DNA of 64,000 bases, from assembly GCF_034039665.1 (NCBI RefSeq), contig NZ_CP120131.1, positions 1,598,446-1,662,445 on the forward strand, read 5' to 3'. Origin of the DNA: Mammaliicoccus sp. Dog046 (GTDB lineage: Bacteria > Bacillota > Bacilli > Staphylococcales > Staphylococcaceae). Of the stretch, positions 38,423-47,023 are shown one piece after another. The notes under the pieces were generated by a model. That model was given only the letters and a program-made list of their open reading frames with translations. It was not told where the DNA came from and ran no database searches. Position 1 is the first letter of the stretch, and each line of letters opens with the position of its first letter. The translations under genes were made by a program, and so were the position numbers.

Positions 38423-39325
38423 ATGGATGCTAAAAACTATTTCGATTATTTACTATCTTTAGAAGGGAGATATTTATTAACTGCAAATCAACGAAAAGAT
38501 TTGATTTCTTATCAAAACGGCATAGATGGCGAAAGTTACTTTAAAGCATTTTTAAATAACTTTTCACAACTATCCTATTTAAACGATTTTGAATTCGGAT
38601 CGAACAATCATGTACAGATTGATTTTTTAGTAGCAACTACAAACAAATTAGTTATTTTTGAAATCAAACATTATAGTGATGAGTGGTACTTTGAAAACGA
38701 TGTACTAAAGAATCGTTATGGTATTGAAGTGAAATCTCCATTATTGCAGTTGCAACGGCACCAACATGAGCTTCAACAATTACTTTATTCGTGTGGGCAT
38801 CATCTTGAAATCGAAGGTTATATCGTATTTACAAATCCACATTTTATTCCATCATCCAGCTGGCCACACCATAACTCCCTTATATTGTTTCATGAACTTC
38901 ATCAACTTTCTCCTATATTATCAATGAAAACATCCCAACAGACATTAGACATATTAAATGTTCTAACACTTCAATCGAAACGACATTCAACCTATTACCA
39001 AAAAGAAATCATTACACATTTTGATTTAAACATGGCTGGACTCAGATGCCCACATTGTCGGAAGTTTCATACAATAAAGATAATAAACAAAAAGAAATTC
39101 ATTACTTGTTCACATTGTCATACTCAAACTAAAACTGAGAAACTAATCTTATTAAATTTAAAGGAATTGCTAATCTTAAAGAGATCGCCGTTTACTTTGA
39201 AAGAAGCCATTAAGTGGTGTTATCCAGTAAATGAACATACAATCAGACGTGTATGTAATAAGTATTTTCAGTCTGACACGAATAGAAATCAGCGCTTTTA
39301 TTTAGATGGTAATAAATCAGATTGA
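38423..39325 (+). CDS. NERD-domain protein with zinc ribbon (putative nuclease-related)
   Basis: The 300-residue protein has a NERD (nuclease-related) domain at about 28-140. It shows the PD-(D/E)XK-like core GIDGESYF...VQIDFLVATTNKLVIFEIKHY, with the Asp, Glu and Lys expected for metal-dependent nuclease activity. A Cys4 zinc ribbon follows (CPHCRKFHTIKIINKKKFITCSHC, given here only by its four Cys in two CxxC pairs at about 214-237). The C-terminus is helical, possibly DNA binding. I chose the ATG at 38423, 7 nt after AAGGA. It is a single gene on the plus strand next to the 40-bp repeat array. Function unknown. Confidence 0.75.
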   Translation: MDAKNYFDYLLSLEGRYLLTANQRKDLISYQNGIDGESYFKAFLNNFSQLSYLNDFEFGSNNHVQIDFLVATTNKLVIFEIKHYSDEWYFENDVLKNRYGIEVKSPLLQLQRHQHELQQLLYSCGHHLEIEGYIVFTNPHFIPSSSWPHHNSLILFHELHQLSPILSMKTSQQTLDILNVLTLQSKRHSTYYQKEIITHFDLNMAGLRCPHCRKFHTIKIINKKKFITCSHCHTQTKTEKLILLNLKELLILKRSPFTLKEAIKWCYPVNEHTIRRVCNKYFQSDTNRNQRFYLDGNKSD

Positions 39326-39340
39326 TATTGGTTTAAATGC

Positions 39341-39747
39341 TACACCCTTACTTGCACGTTTGCTCAGTCTTGCTAATAACGACACCTTTATTTGCACGTT
39401 CACTCATTCTTGCTAATAACGACACCTTTATTTGCACGTTCACTCATTCTTGCTAATAACGACACCCTTATTTGCACGTTCACTCATTCTTGCTAATATG
39501 GGCACCCTTATTTGCACGTTTACTCATTCTTGCTAATTACGACACCCTTACTTGCACGTTCACTCATTCTTGCTAATAACGACACCCTTATTTGCACGTT
39601 TGCTCAGTCTTGCTAATAACGACACCTTTATTTGCACGTTCACTCACTCTTGCTAATATGGGCACCCTTATTTGCATGTTTGCTCATTCTTGCTAATATG
39701 GGCACCCTTATTTGCACGTTTACTCATTCTTGCTAATTACGACACCC
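39341..39747. repeat. Ten tandem 40-bp repeats plus a partial copy
   Basis: Units start every 40 bp from 39341 to 39701. The common form runs GACACC(C/T)TTATTTGCACG, then TTCACTCATTCTTGCTAATA and a last base. Variable positions fall into a few types (AATAAC, AATATG or AATTAC at the end). Units 5 and 10 (39501, 39701) are identical, and units 1-2 resemble 7-8, indicating duplication of blocks. The period is not a multiple of three and stop codons occur, so it is non-coding. Confidence 0.95.
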
Positions 39748-39795
39748 CTCACTCAACCTACCACCTCAATACACCGATACAAACGCCATAAAAAA

Positions 39796-39850
39796 TGGGA
39801 GCGGGACAGAAATCTTATTTATATAAAAAAGATTTCGTAGTCCCGCCCCA
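39796..39850. repeat. Staphylococcal GGGAGCGGGAC-type intergenic hairpin
   Basis: GGGAGCGGGACAGAAATC pairs with GATTTCGTAGTCCCGCCCC around an AT-rich loop. Closely similar hairpins are dispersed between genes in S. aureus and relatives and occur in some small RNAs. GC content is higher than the surroundings. Function not established. Confidence 0.75.
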
Positions 39851-39855
39851 GCAAG

Positions 39856-39909
39856 GATGACTAGAGTTAAAAAAAGCTTGATACAAGCGCATTTTTTAAC
39901 TCAGTCATC
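39856..39909. repeat. Second long hairpin adjoining the GGGAGCGGGAC element
   Basis: GATGACT ... GAGTTAAAAAA pairs with TTTTTTAACTC ... AGTCATC, with an inner AGCTTG/CAAGC arm. It makes a long imperfect hairpin immediately after the first. Together with the terminator at 39926 the three could form the end of an untranslated RNA. Confidence 0.6.
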
Positions 39910-39925
39910 TACTGCCAAGATACTA

Positions 39926-39960
39926 AAAGAGGCCGAGACATTATTAATGTCCCAGCCTCA
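39926..39960. terminator. Terminator of coaBC-priA (GGCTGGGACAT type)
   Basis: GAGGCTGGGACATT/AATGTCTCGGCCTC stem, 9 nt past the priA stop, the type of GGGACAT hairpin used by many staphylococcal terminators. Confidence 0.75.
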
Positions 39961-39968
39961 TCTCATAT

Positions 39969-42386
39969 TTACATTAGTATTTGTGGATTTATATCTATTT
40001 CTAAACTGAGTTTATCTTTTAAATATTGTTCGTGATAATAGTCATCTAAATATTTTAACGCTGTTAACAACTCAGGTTCATTTTTAAATTTAATGAGTAT
40101 TTGAAATCGATGTTGATTGTTGATTCTTGCTAATGGACTTGGCGATGGCCCTAATACAAATGATTGTGTTGATAGATGTTGCACGAGTATGCCATGAATA
40201 TGCTTAGATGCTTTTAATACTTTTCGTTTATCAACATGACTGATTGTTAAATTCACGAGATAATAATAAGGTGGATACTTACCTATCTGCCTAAATTTCA
40301 TTTCTTTTTGATAAAATGATAAATAATCATTCTTCGTAACATCTAATATCGCATAATGGTCTGGATTATAAGTTTGAATCATTACTTCACCTTGCTTCTC
40401 ATGTCTTCCAGCACGGCCAGCTACTTGTGTCAGTAACTGGAATGTCTTCTCACTTGATCTAAAATCAGGTAAATTTAACATTGTATCTGCATTGAGTACA
40501 CCAACAAGCGTAATGTTCTCAAAATCTAATCCTTTCGCTATCATCTGTGTTCCTAACAATATATTCGCTTCTTGATTGCCAAATGCCGTTAACAATCGTT
40601 CATGCGCACCTTTCCTAGATGTAGTATCAACATCCATTCTGATTACTTTCGCATTTTCAAAAGTTTCATATATTAATTCTTCTACTTTTTGTGTCCCAAC
40701 ACCCATTTGTCTAATATGTTCACTTTCACAACTTGGGCATAATTGTGGCATTTGTTCACTGTAACCACAGTAATGACATTTTAAATCATCTGTAGTTTTA
40801 TGATACGTGAGTGAAATATCACAGTTTGGACATTGCGGTACATGTCCGCAATCTCTGCATAATACAAAGGATGAATGTCCACGTCTATTTAAGAATAATA
40901 CAACTTGTTCGCCTTTATTAATTCTTTCTTGAATCGCTTCAGATAAACTATTTGAGAACATTGAACGGTTACCATCTTTCAATTCTTCTCTCATATCTAT
41001 TAATTCTATTTCAGGCATTTTCTGCTGATTCACACGTTCAGGTAGCCCTAAATATTGATATACGTTCTTTTCTGCTCTAGCAAAAGTCTCTAAACTTGGT
41101 GTCGCAGAACCAAGTACGACTGGACATTTATGATATTCACTTCTCCATATTGCAATTTCTCTTGCATGATATCTTGGATAATCTTCTTGTTTGTACGTTG
41201 CTTCATGCTCTTCATCAATAATGATAAGGCCAAGCTTTTCAAATGGCGCAAAAATACTTGATCGTGCCCCTACTGAAACACTGGCTTTACCATCTCTAAT
41301 CTTCTGCCATTCATCATATTTTTCACCTTTAGAAAGACCTGAATGAAGCACTGCTACTTCATCACCGAATCTCGCTTTAAATCGATTAACCATTTGTGGC
41401 GTCAATGCAATTTCAGGAACAAGCATGATCGCTTGCTCACCTTTTTGTAATACTTTTTCTATCGTCTGTAAATAAACTTCTGTTTTACCAGAACCCGTTA
41501 CACCATGTAATAAAAACGTTTTTGATTCGTTTGCTTGAACCGCTTCATCAATTTGTGAATAAGCATCATGTTGTGCTTCAGTTAACGCTTTGTTATTTTC
41601 TTTTTCAAATATTCTATGTTCATAAGGATCTCTTTGTACAACTGCATCATATTTTTCTATGACACCATTTTTCGCTAAAGTGTTAATACTAGAAACTGAA
41701 AAGCCTTCTTCTTTTAACGTTTTTAATAATACATCTTCACGTCTATGTTCTATAAGATAATTAACAATATCCAATTGTTTATGCATTTTTTTCAGTGAAT
41801 CAATCACTTCATCCAATCGATCGGTCACACAAAGTCGTACACAAGTTGCGTATTTTCTCGTTAATTGTTGCCCAACAATTGTATCTTTTATTAAAACTTC
41901 TGATTTAACATAACTTTCTAGTTCCGATACAATTTTTAATTTTTGTGCTTGATCAAAAGTTAACAACCCTTCACTATTAAAATAATTTAACAGTACGGCT
42001 GGTAAACCTTCTGCATCATTGATTTGATAAACCTTTTGATATTTAGCTTTAATAGCAGCTGGCAACATGATTTCTAACGCTGCAATTCTTCGTGCTAAAT
42101 GAAAATTCGACATCCATTCGCTAAGTTCAATGAGTTCAGCAGTCAATTCTGGTTTAAAATCTTTAACGCTAATGAGTGGTCGAAGTTTCGAATCATCAAT
42201 ATCACTTGATTTATGCTCACCAATGTCGATGACGAAACCTTGAATTTTACGTGGCCCGAAAGGTACTTCGACTCTTACACCGACTTTAACAACATCTACA
42301 ATATCGTTCGGGATTGTATAATCAAATATCTTATCAACATTTTTGACAGGTATGTCGACTACAACTTTAGCTATCAAGCTTCCCAC
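39969..42386 (-). CDS. priA: Primosomal protein N' (replication restart helicase PriA)
   Basis: PriA recognises stalled forks and reloads the replicative helicase. The protein (about 805 residues) has the N-terminal DNA-binding domain (DIPVKNVDKIFDYTIP), helicase motifs GVTGSGKTEVY, IIDEEHEATYKQ, LGSATPSLE and QVAGRAGR. Eight zinc-binding cysteines lie in CRDCGHVPQCPNC and CHYCG...CPSC. The start is uncertain: the frame opens with GTG at 42386, but a TTG at 42377 (LIAKVVVDIP) sits after AGGTGGG. It overlaps coaBC by 13 nt or less. Confidence 0.96.
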   Translation of the reverse strand: MGSLIAKVVVDIPVKNVDKIFDYTIPNDIVDVVKVGVRVEVPFGPRKIQGFVIDIGEHKSSDIDDSKLRPLISVKDFKPELTAELIELSEWMSNFHLARRIAALEIMLPAAIKAKYQKVYQINDAEGLPAVLLNYFNSEGLLTFDQAQKLKIVSELESYVKSEVLIKDTIVGQQLTRKYATCVRLCVTDRLDEVIDSLKKMHKQLDIVNYLIEHRREDVLLKTLKEEGFSVSSINTLAKNGVIEKYDAVVQRDPYEHRIFEKENNKALTEAQHDAYSQIDEAVQANESKTFLLHGVTGSGKTEVYLQTIEKVLQKGEQAIMLVPEIALTPQMVNRFKARFGDEVAVLHSGLSKGEKYDEWQKIRDGKASVSVGARSSIFAPFEKLGLIIIDEEHEATYKQEDYPRYHAREIAIWRSEYHKCPVVLGSATPSLETFARAEKNVYQYLGLPERVNQQKMPEIELIDMREELKDGNRSMFSNSLSEAIQERINKGEQVVLFLNRRGHSSFVLCRDCGHVPQCPNCDISLTYHKTTDDLKCHYCGYSEQMPQLCPSCESEHIRQMGVGTQKVEELIYETFENAKVIRMDVDTTSRKGAHERLLTAFGNQEANILLGTQMIAKGLDFENITLVGVLNADTMLNLPDFRSSEKTFQLLTQVAGRAGRHEKQGEVMIQTYNPDHYAILDVTKNDYLSFYQKEMKFRQIGKYPPYYYLVNLTISHVDKRKVLKASKHIHGILVQHLSTQSFVLGPSPSPLARINNQHRFQILIKFKNEPELLTALKYLDDYYHEQYLKDKLSLEIDINPQILM

Positions 42387-43576
42387 CTACTAGTAATTTC
42401 ATTTAATATTTTAAAAGCAATTTTCTGTTTTGTTTCTTTAGCTAAAGGTACACGTTCACCATTTGCGAAGAAGAGCTCGACTTCGTTATCTGATGATCTA
42501 AATCCTATTTCTTGATTAGCAACATGATTGGCTATAATAACATCTGCATTTTTCTTTTTTAATTTACCCATCGCATACGTTTCTACATTATCCGTTTCAG
42601 CAGCAAATCCTACTAAATATTGTTTATCTTTATGGTCACCTAAATATTTAAGAATATCTGTCGTTCTCTTAAAGGTCAGTTCTAAATTACCTTCTTTTTT
42701 CTTCATTTTATTATTAAACGTTTCTATTGGCGTATAATCAGCTACCGCAGCAGCTTTAATGATCATATCCATATCGTTCATATGTGTTTTCACTGCTTGG
42801 AACATATCTTCAGCACTTGTCACTTGAATAAATGTTAAGCCTTGTGGTTGTGGCAAATTCGTTTCCCCACTTACAAGAATGACGTTCGCGCCTAAATTTC
42901 TAGCCGCTTCAGCAAGTGCATAGCCCATCTTACCACTTGAACGGTTTGTAAAATACCTTACTGCATCTACTTTCTCTACAGTTGGTCCAGCTGTTACGAG
43001 GACATTTTTACCTTGTAAAGAAAATGTTTCAGGATGTGTTTGTTCATTAAAATAATCATCAATAATGGTTTTAATAGTGAGTGGTTCTTCCATACGTCCT
43101 TTAGCAACATAACCACATGCTAAATAACCCTCACCAGGCGCAATGAATTTGTATCCATAAGTTCTCAAACGAGACATGTTCTCCACAATCGATGGATGTT
43201 CTAGCATATGCACATTCATCGCTGGCGCTATAAATACAGGTGCTGTTGTAGCTAATAGTGTTGATGTCACCATATTATCTGCAATACCATTCGCCAACTT
43301 ACTAATCGTATTAGCCGTTGCTGGTGCTACAACTACTGCATCTGCCCAATCAGCAAGTGTAATGTGCTGTATTTCTCTTACATCTTTTTCATCAAAGGTA
43401 TCTGTGTATACCTCGTTACGACTGATTGCTTGAAATGCTAACGGTGTAACAAATTGTTGTGCATGTTCCGTCAGCATGACACGTACGTCATATCCGTTTT
43501 GTGTTAATTTGCTCGTCAAATCAATCGCTTTATAGGCTGCTATTCCACCCGTTACAGCTAGAAGTATATTCTTCAT
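42374..43576 (-). CDS. coaBC: Bifunctional phosphopantothenoylcysteine decarboxylase/synthetase CoaBC
   Basis: CoaBC carries out two steps of coenzyme A synthesis. The 400-residue fusion has the flavin-dependent CoaC domain (1-180) with GGIAAYKA, PAMNVHML (catalytic His is normally in this region) and the reactive Cys in EGYLACGYVAKGRM. The CoaB domain (about 185-400) has VTAGPTVEKVDAVRYFTNRSSGKMG and AAVADYTP. GGAGG precedes the ATG by 8 nt. Confidence 0.96.
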   Translation of the reverse strand: MKNILLAVTGGIAAYKAIDLTSKLTQNGYDVRVMLTEHAQQFVTPLAFQAISRNEVYTDTFDEKDVREIQHITLADWADAVVVAPATANTISKLANGIADNMVTSTLLATTAPVFIAPAMNVHMLEHPSIVENMSRLRTYGYKFIAPGEGYLACGYVAKGRMEEPLTIKTIIDDYFNEQTHPETFSLQGKNVLVTAGPTVEKVDAVRYFTNRSSGKMGYALAEAARNLGANVILVSGETNLPQPQGLTFIQVTSAEDMFQAVKTHMNDMDMIIKAAAVADYTPIETFNNKMKKKEGNLELTFKRTTDILKYLGDHKDKQYLVGFAAETDNVETYAMGKLKKKNADVIIANHVANQEIGFRSSDNEVELFFANGERVPLAKETKQKIAFKILNEITSRWEA

Positions 43577-43672
43577 TTATGTAATCCTCCGATAACTCAT
43601 TTCTTAATCTTAGTTTATATTATACATTCTTTAAAATAGACTGTCATGAAACAAACGTTGTTTAAACAAAAT

Positions 43673-43723
43673 AAAAAGACCTTTTATGATTGGTTAAGTT
43701 TCCCAAACATAAAAGGTCTTTTT
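43673..43723 (-). terminator. Terminator of gmk-rpoZ
   Basis: A long stem AAAAAGACCTTTTATG/CATAAAAGGTCTTTTT lies 13 nt past the rpoZ stop, with T residues on the minus strand. It separates gmk-rpoZ from coaBC. Confidence 0.85.
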
Positions 43724-43735
43724 ATATACGAATGA

Positions 43736-43935
43736 TTAGTCTTCTAATTTTGCATACACTTTGTGTGCCGCAATCTCTTCAAGTGCTTGACCTACATTTT
43801 TTAATGAACGGTATTCGTCTAACAATAAACTTTCAGGGTTTTCTTGTAATTCGCGCGCTCTTTTAGCTGCAGTAGTAACAACTAAATATTTAGAATTAAT
43901 ACTGTCTTTTAATTCATTTTGTGGTGGATATAACA

Positions 43936-43936
<1 letters not shown>
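43736..43936 (-). CDS. rpoZ: DNA-directed RNA polymerase omega subunit
   Basis: This is the small RNA polymerase subunit that helps assemble beta-prime. The 66-residue protein has the typical MLYPPQNELKDSINSKYLVVTTAAKRAREL start and the ALEEIAAHKVYAKLED end. Its ATG overlaps the gmk stop by one base, the common gmk-rpoZ coupling. Confidence 0.96.
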
Positions 43937-44574
<638 letters not shown>

Positions 44575-44732
44575 CTAATGAATACTAACGATTTATTATC
44601 ATTTTGTTTTTTATATCTTACCATATTTTATTTCTCTGTGGCTAGAGTGTCTCTAAACTTTAAACAGAAATATACTCATTTAATGCCTTACATGTTACAA
44701 TAAATTGACTTTTGAAAAAGGTGTGAAAACTT

Positions 44733-46424
44733 ATGGCTTTTGATGGCTTATTTACAAGAAAGATCGTAGAAGATATACAGTCGCTCGTTACAGGGCGTAT
44801 TCATAAAATTTCTGAACCAAGTTCAGATACAATTATTTTAACAATTAGAAGTGAAAGAAAGAATAAACAACTTTTATTATCTACACATGCTAATTTCAGT
44901 CGATTTCATTTAACTGCTGAAAAATTTGATAATCCTTTCGATCCTCCAATGTTTCTAAGAGTATTAAGAAAACATTTAGACGGCGGTATTGTTCAAAACA
45001 TTCAACAAATTGGCAATGATAGATTGGTAGAAATAGATGTTCATTCAAGAGATGAAATTGGTGATTTAAGAAAACGAACAATCGTTTTAGAAATCATGGG
45101 TAGACATAGTAACATTATTTTAATTGATGAAGACCGTAAAATCATCGATGGTTTCAAACACCATACACCTAATACAAATACAGCACGTACAATTATGCCC
45201 GGGTTTAAATATGAATATCCACCTACTGTGAAGAAACTTAATCCTTTTGAAGTGGATGATATCAACACTTACATTGATTACAATTCAGGTAAAATTGATC
45301 GTCAGTTACTACAACAGTTTGAAGGATTCAGCCCGCTTATCACGAAAGAAATCGTATCTAGAAGACCATTTATGAATCAAACAACTTTAGTTGAATCATT
45401 TAATGAAGTCATGGAAGAAGTAAAACACAAAACACAACCTGTCATTTATACAGATGATTCAACAGGTAAAGAAATCTTCTATTTCATGCCATTGCATAGT
45501 TATGGTCAAGATTATACTGAATACGAAACTTTACATGAATGCTTAGACCGTTTTTACGAATCACGCGGAGAAAGAGAACGCGTGAAACAACGCGCACTTG
45601 ATTTAGTTAAAATTGTCGATCAACATTTACAAAAAAATCGACATAAATTAGAAAAACTTATTAACGAAAAAGAAGCTGCACGTACAAAAGATGAACAACA
45701 GCTTTATGGTGAATTGATCACAGCGAATATGTATCAAATTAAACAAGGTGATAAAACATTAGAGACAATCAATTATTATAATAATGAACCAATATCTATA
45801 CCTTTAAACCCTACTAAATCACCATCGATGAACGCGCAATACTATTACAAACAATATAATCGACTTAAGACGAGAGAAATAGAATTAGAAAAACAAATAT
45901 CTCTCACTCAATCGAATATATTGTATTTTGAATCGTTAGAACAACAGCTTGCACATATATCTGTAGAAGACATCGATGATATGCGTGAAGAGCTTGAAGA
46001 GCAAGGCTTCGTTAAAAAACGTAAAAATAATAAAAAGAAAAAATCTAATAAAATCACATTATCAACTTTCGTCTCTTCTGATGGACAAACGATATTAGTT
46101 GGGAAAAATAATAAACAAAATGATTATTTAACACATAAAGCTTCAAGAAATCATCAACTATGGTTCCATACGAAAGATATCCCAGGATCACATGTTGTTA
46201 TACAAGAAGACAATCCGACTCAAACTACTATTGAAGAAGCGGCAATGATTGCTGCATACTATTCAAAAGCAAGTCAGTCTGGACAAATTCCAGTAGATTA
46301 CACAACAATTAAACATGTTCATAAACCAAGTGGTGCAAAACCTGGGTTTGTGACTTATGATAGTCAAACAACACTTTATGTTACGACTGATTATGACGAC
46401 ATTAAACGATTATTAAAAAAATAA
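44733..46424 (+). CDS. rqcH: Ribosome quality control protein RqcH (NFACT/FbpA family)
   Basis: RqcH binds obstructed 50S subunits and directs C-terminal alanine tailing of stalled chains. The 563-residue protein has an NFACT-N domain (MAFDGLFTRKIVEDI start), helix-hairpin-helix and long coiled-coil (about 285-440), a Lys/Asn-rich linker (KKRKNNKKKKSNK) and the NFACT-R domain (HQLWFHTKDIPGSHVVIQ) at the C-terminus. Older annotations call it fibronectin-binding protein A; it has no signal peptide or LPXTG. AAAGGTG precedes the ATG. Confidence 0.95.
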   Translation: MAFDGLFTRKIVEDIQSLVTGRIHKISEPSSDTIILTIRSERKNKQLLLSTHANFSRFHLTAEKFDNPFDPPMFLRVLRKHLDGGIVQNIQQIGNDRLVEIDVHSRDEIGDLRKRTIVLEIMGRHSNIILIDEDRKIIDGFKHHTPNTNTARTIMPGFKYEYPPTVKKLNPFEVDDINTYIDYNSGKIDRQLLQQFEGFSPLITKEIVSRRPFMNQTTLVESFNEVMEEVKHKTQPVIYTDDSTGKEIFYFMPLHSYGQDYTEYETLHECLDRFYESRGERERVKQRALDLVKIVDQHLQKNRHKLEKLINEKEAARTKDEQQLYGELITANMYQIKQGDKTLETINYYNNEPISIPLNPTKSPSMNAQYYYKQYNRLKTREIELEKQISLTQSNILYFESLEQQLAHISVEDIDDMREELEEQGFVKKRKNNKKKKSNKITLSTFVSSDGQTILVGKNNKQNDYLTHKASRNHQLWFHTKDIPGSHVVIQEDNPTQTTIEEAAMIAAYYSKASQSGQIPVDYTTIKHVHKPSGAKPGFVTYDSQTTLYVTTDYDDIKRLLKK

Positions 46425-46460
46425 ACAAAACTAAAATATAAATGCTGTTCCAGTTAAGAG

Positions 46461-46495
46461 TGCCTGCAAAGACTAAATCTTTGCAGGCATTTTTT
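46461..46495 (+). terminator. Terminator of rqcH
   Basis: TGCCTGCAAAGA/TCTTTGCAGGCA stem with a short loop and TTTTTT tail, 36 nt after the rqcH stop. Confidence 0.85.
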
Positions 46496-46500
46496 ACGCT

Positions 46501-46927
46501 CTAACGTGATAGTCTGCAAAAACAATCTCGTTAGACGGTAAATGGACATCTAAAAAGCACGAATAATATACAAAAAATAAGAAAACATAGCGCTAACGAG
46601 ATAGTTCTAAGAAACAATCTTTTTAGAAATTCTAACGAGATAGTCTGCGAAAACAATCTCGTTAGACGGTAAATAGACATCTAAAAAGCATGAATAATAT
46701 ACAAAAAATAAGAAAACATAGCGCTAACGAGATAGTTCTAAGAAACAATCTTTTTAGAATTTCTAACGAGATAGTCTGCGAAAACAATCTCGTTAGACGG
46801 TAAATAGACATCTAAAAAGCATGAATAATATACAAAAAATAAGAAAACATAGCGCTAATGAGATAGTTCTAGAAAACAATCTTTTTAGAATTTCTAACGA
46901 GATAGTCTGCAAAAACAATCTCGTTAG
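46501..46927. repeat. 131-bp-family repeat array, locus 3 (seven hairpins)
   Basis: Hairpin elements start at 46501, 46593, 46632, 46724, 46763, 46855 and 46894; those at 46501, 46632, 46763 and 46894 repeat with an exact 131-bp period. They form two alternating subtypes. Type 1 (GATAGTCTGC core) has a perfect 10-bp stem in most copies. Type 2 (GATAGTTCTA core) ends in ATCTTTTTAG and has a weaker stem. Gaps alternate 5 nt and about 58 nt, and the 58-nt spacers are nearly identical to one another. The array fills most of the 599-bp gap between the convergent rqcH and sdcS genes. Confidence 0.93.
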
Positions 46928-46954
46928 TTCGTTATTTCTTTCTATAAACAAAAC

Positions 46955-47000
46955 AAGCGTATGAAATTTTATCACTATAATAAAATTTCATACGCTTTTT
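46955..47000. terminator. Bidirectional terminator of sdcS
   Basis: GCGTATGAAATTTTAT/ATAAAATTTCATACGC stem with A- and T-rich flanks on both sides, 24 nt past the sdcS stop. Confidence 0.8.
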
Positions 47001-47023
47001 CTATATATTTACTATTAATTTAT

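Noticed and set aside
39341-39747. CRISPR array
   Set aside because: The 40-bp units follow each other directly with no unique spacers, and no cas genes are in the window.
44733-46424. Surface fibronectin-binding adhesin
   Set aside because: There is no signal peptide or LPXTG; the domains are NFACT, so it is the ribosome quality control factor RqcH.
46501-46927. CRISPR array (34-nt palindromic elements with spacers)
   Set aside because: The 58-nt spacers are near-identical to each other and gaps alternate 5 and 58 nt. This is a tandem repeat, not a spacer library.
46793-46975. 60-aa open frame on the minus strand within the repeat array
   Set aside because: It lies entirely in the repeats and terminator, has no ribosome-binding site and no conserved features.
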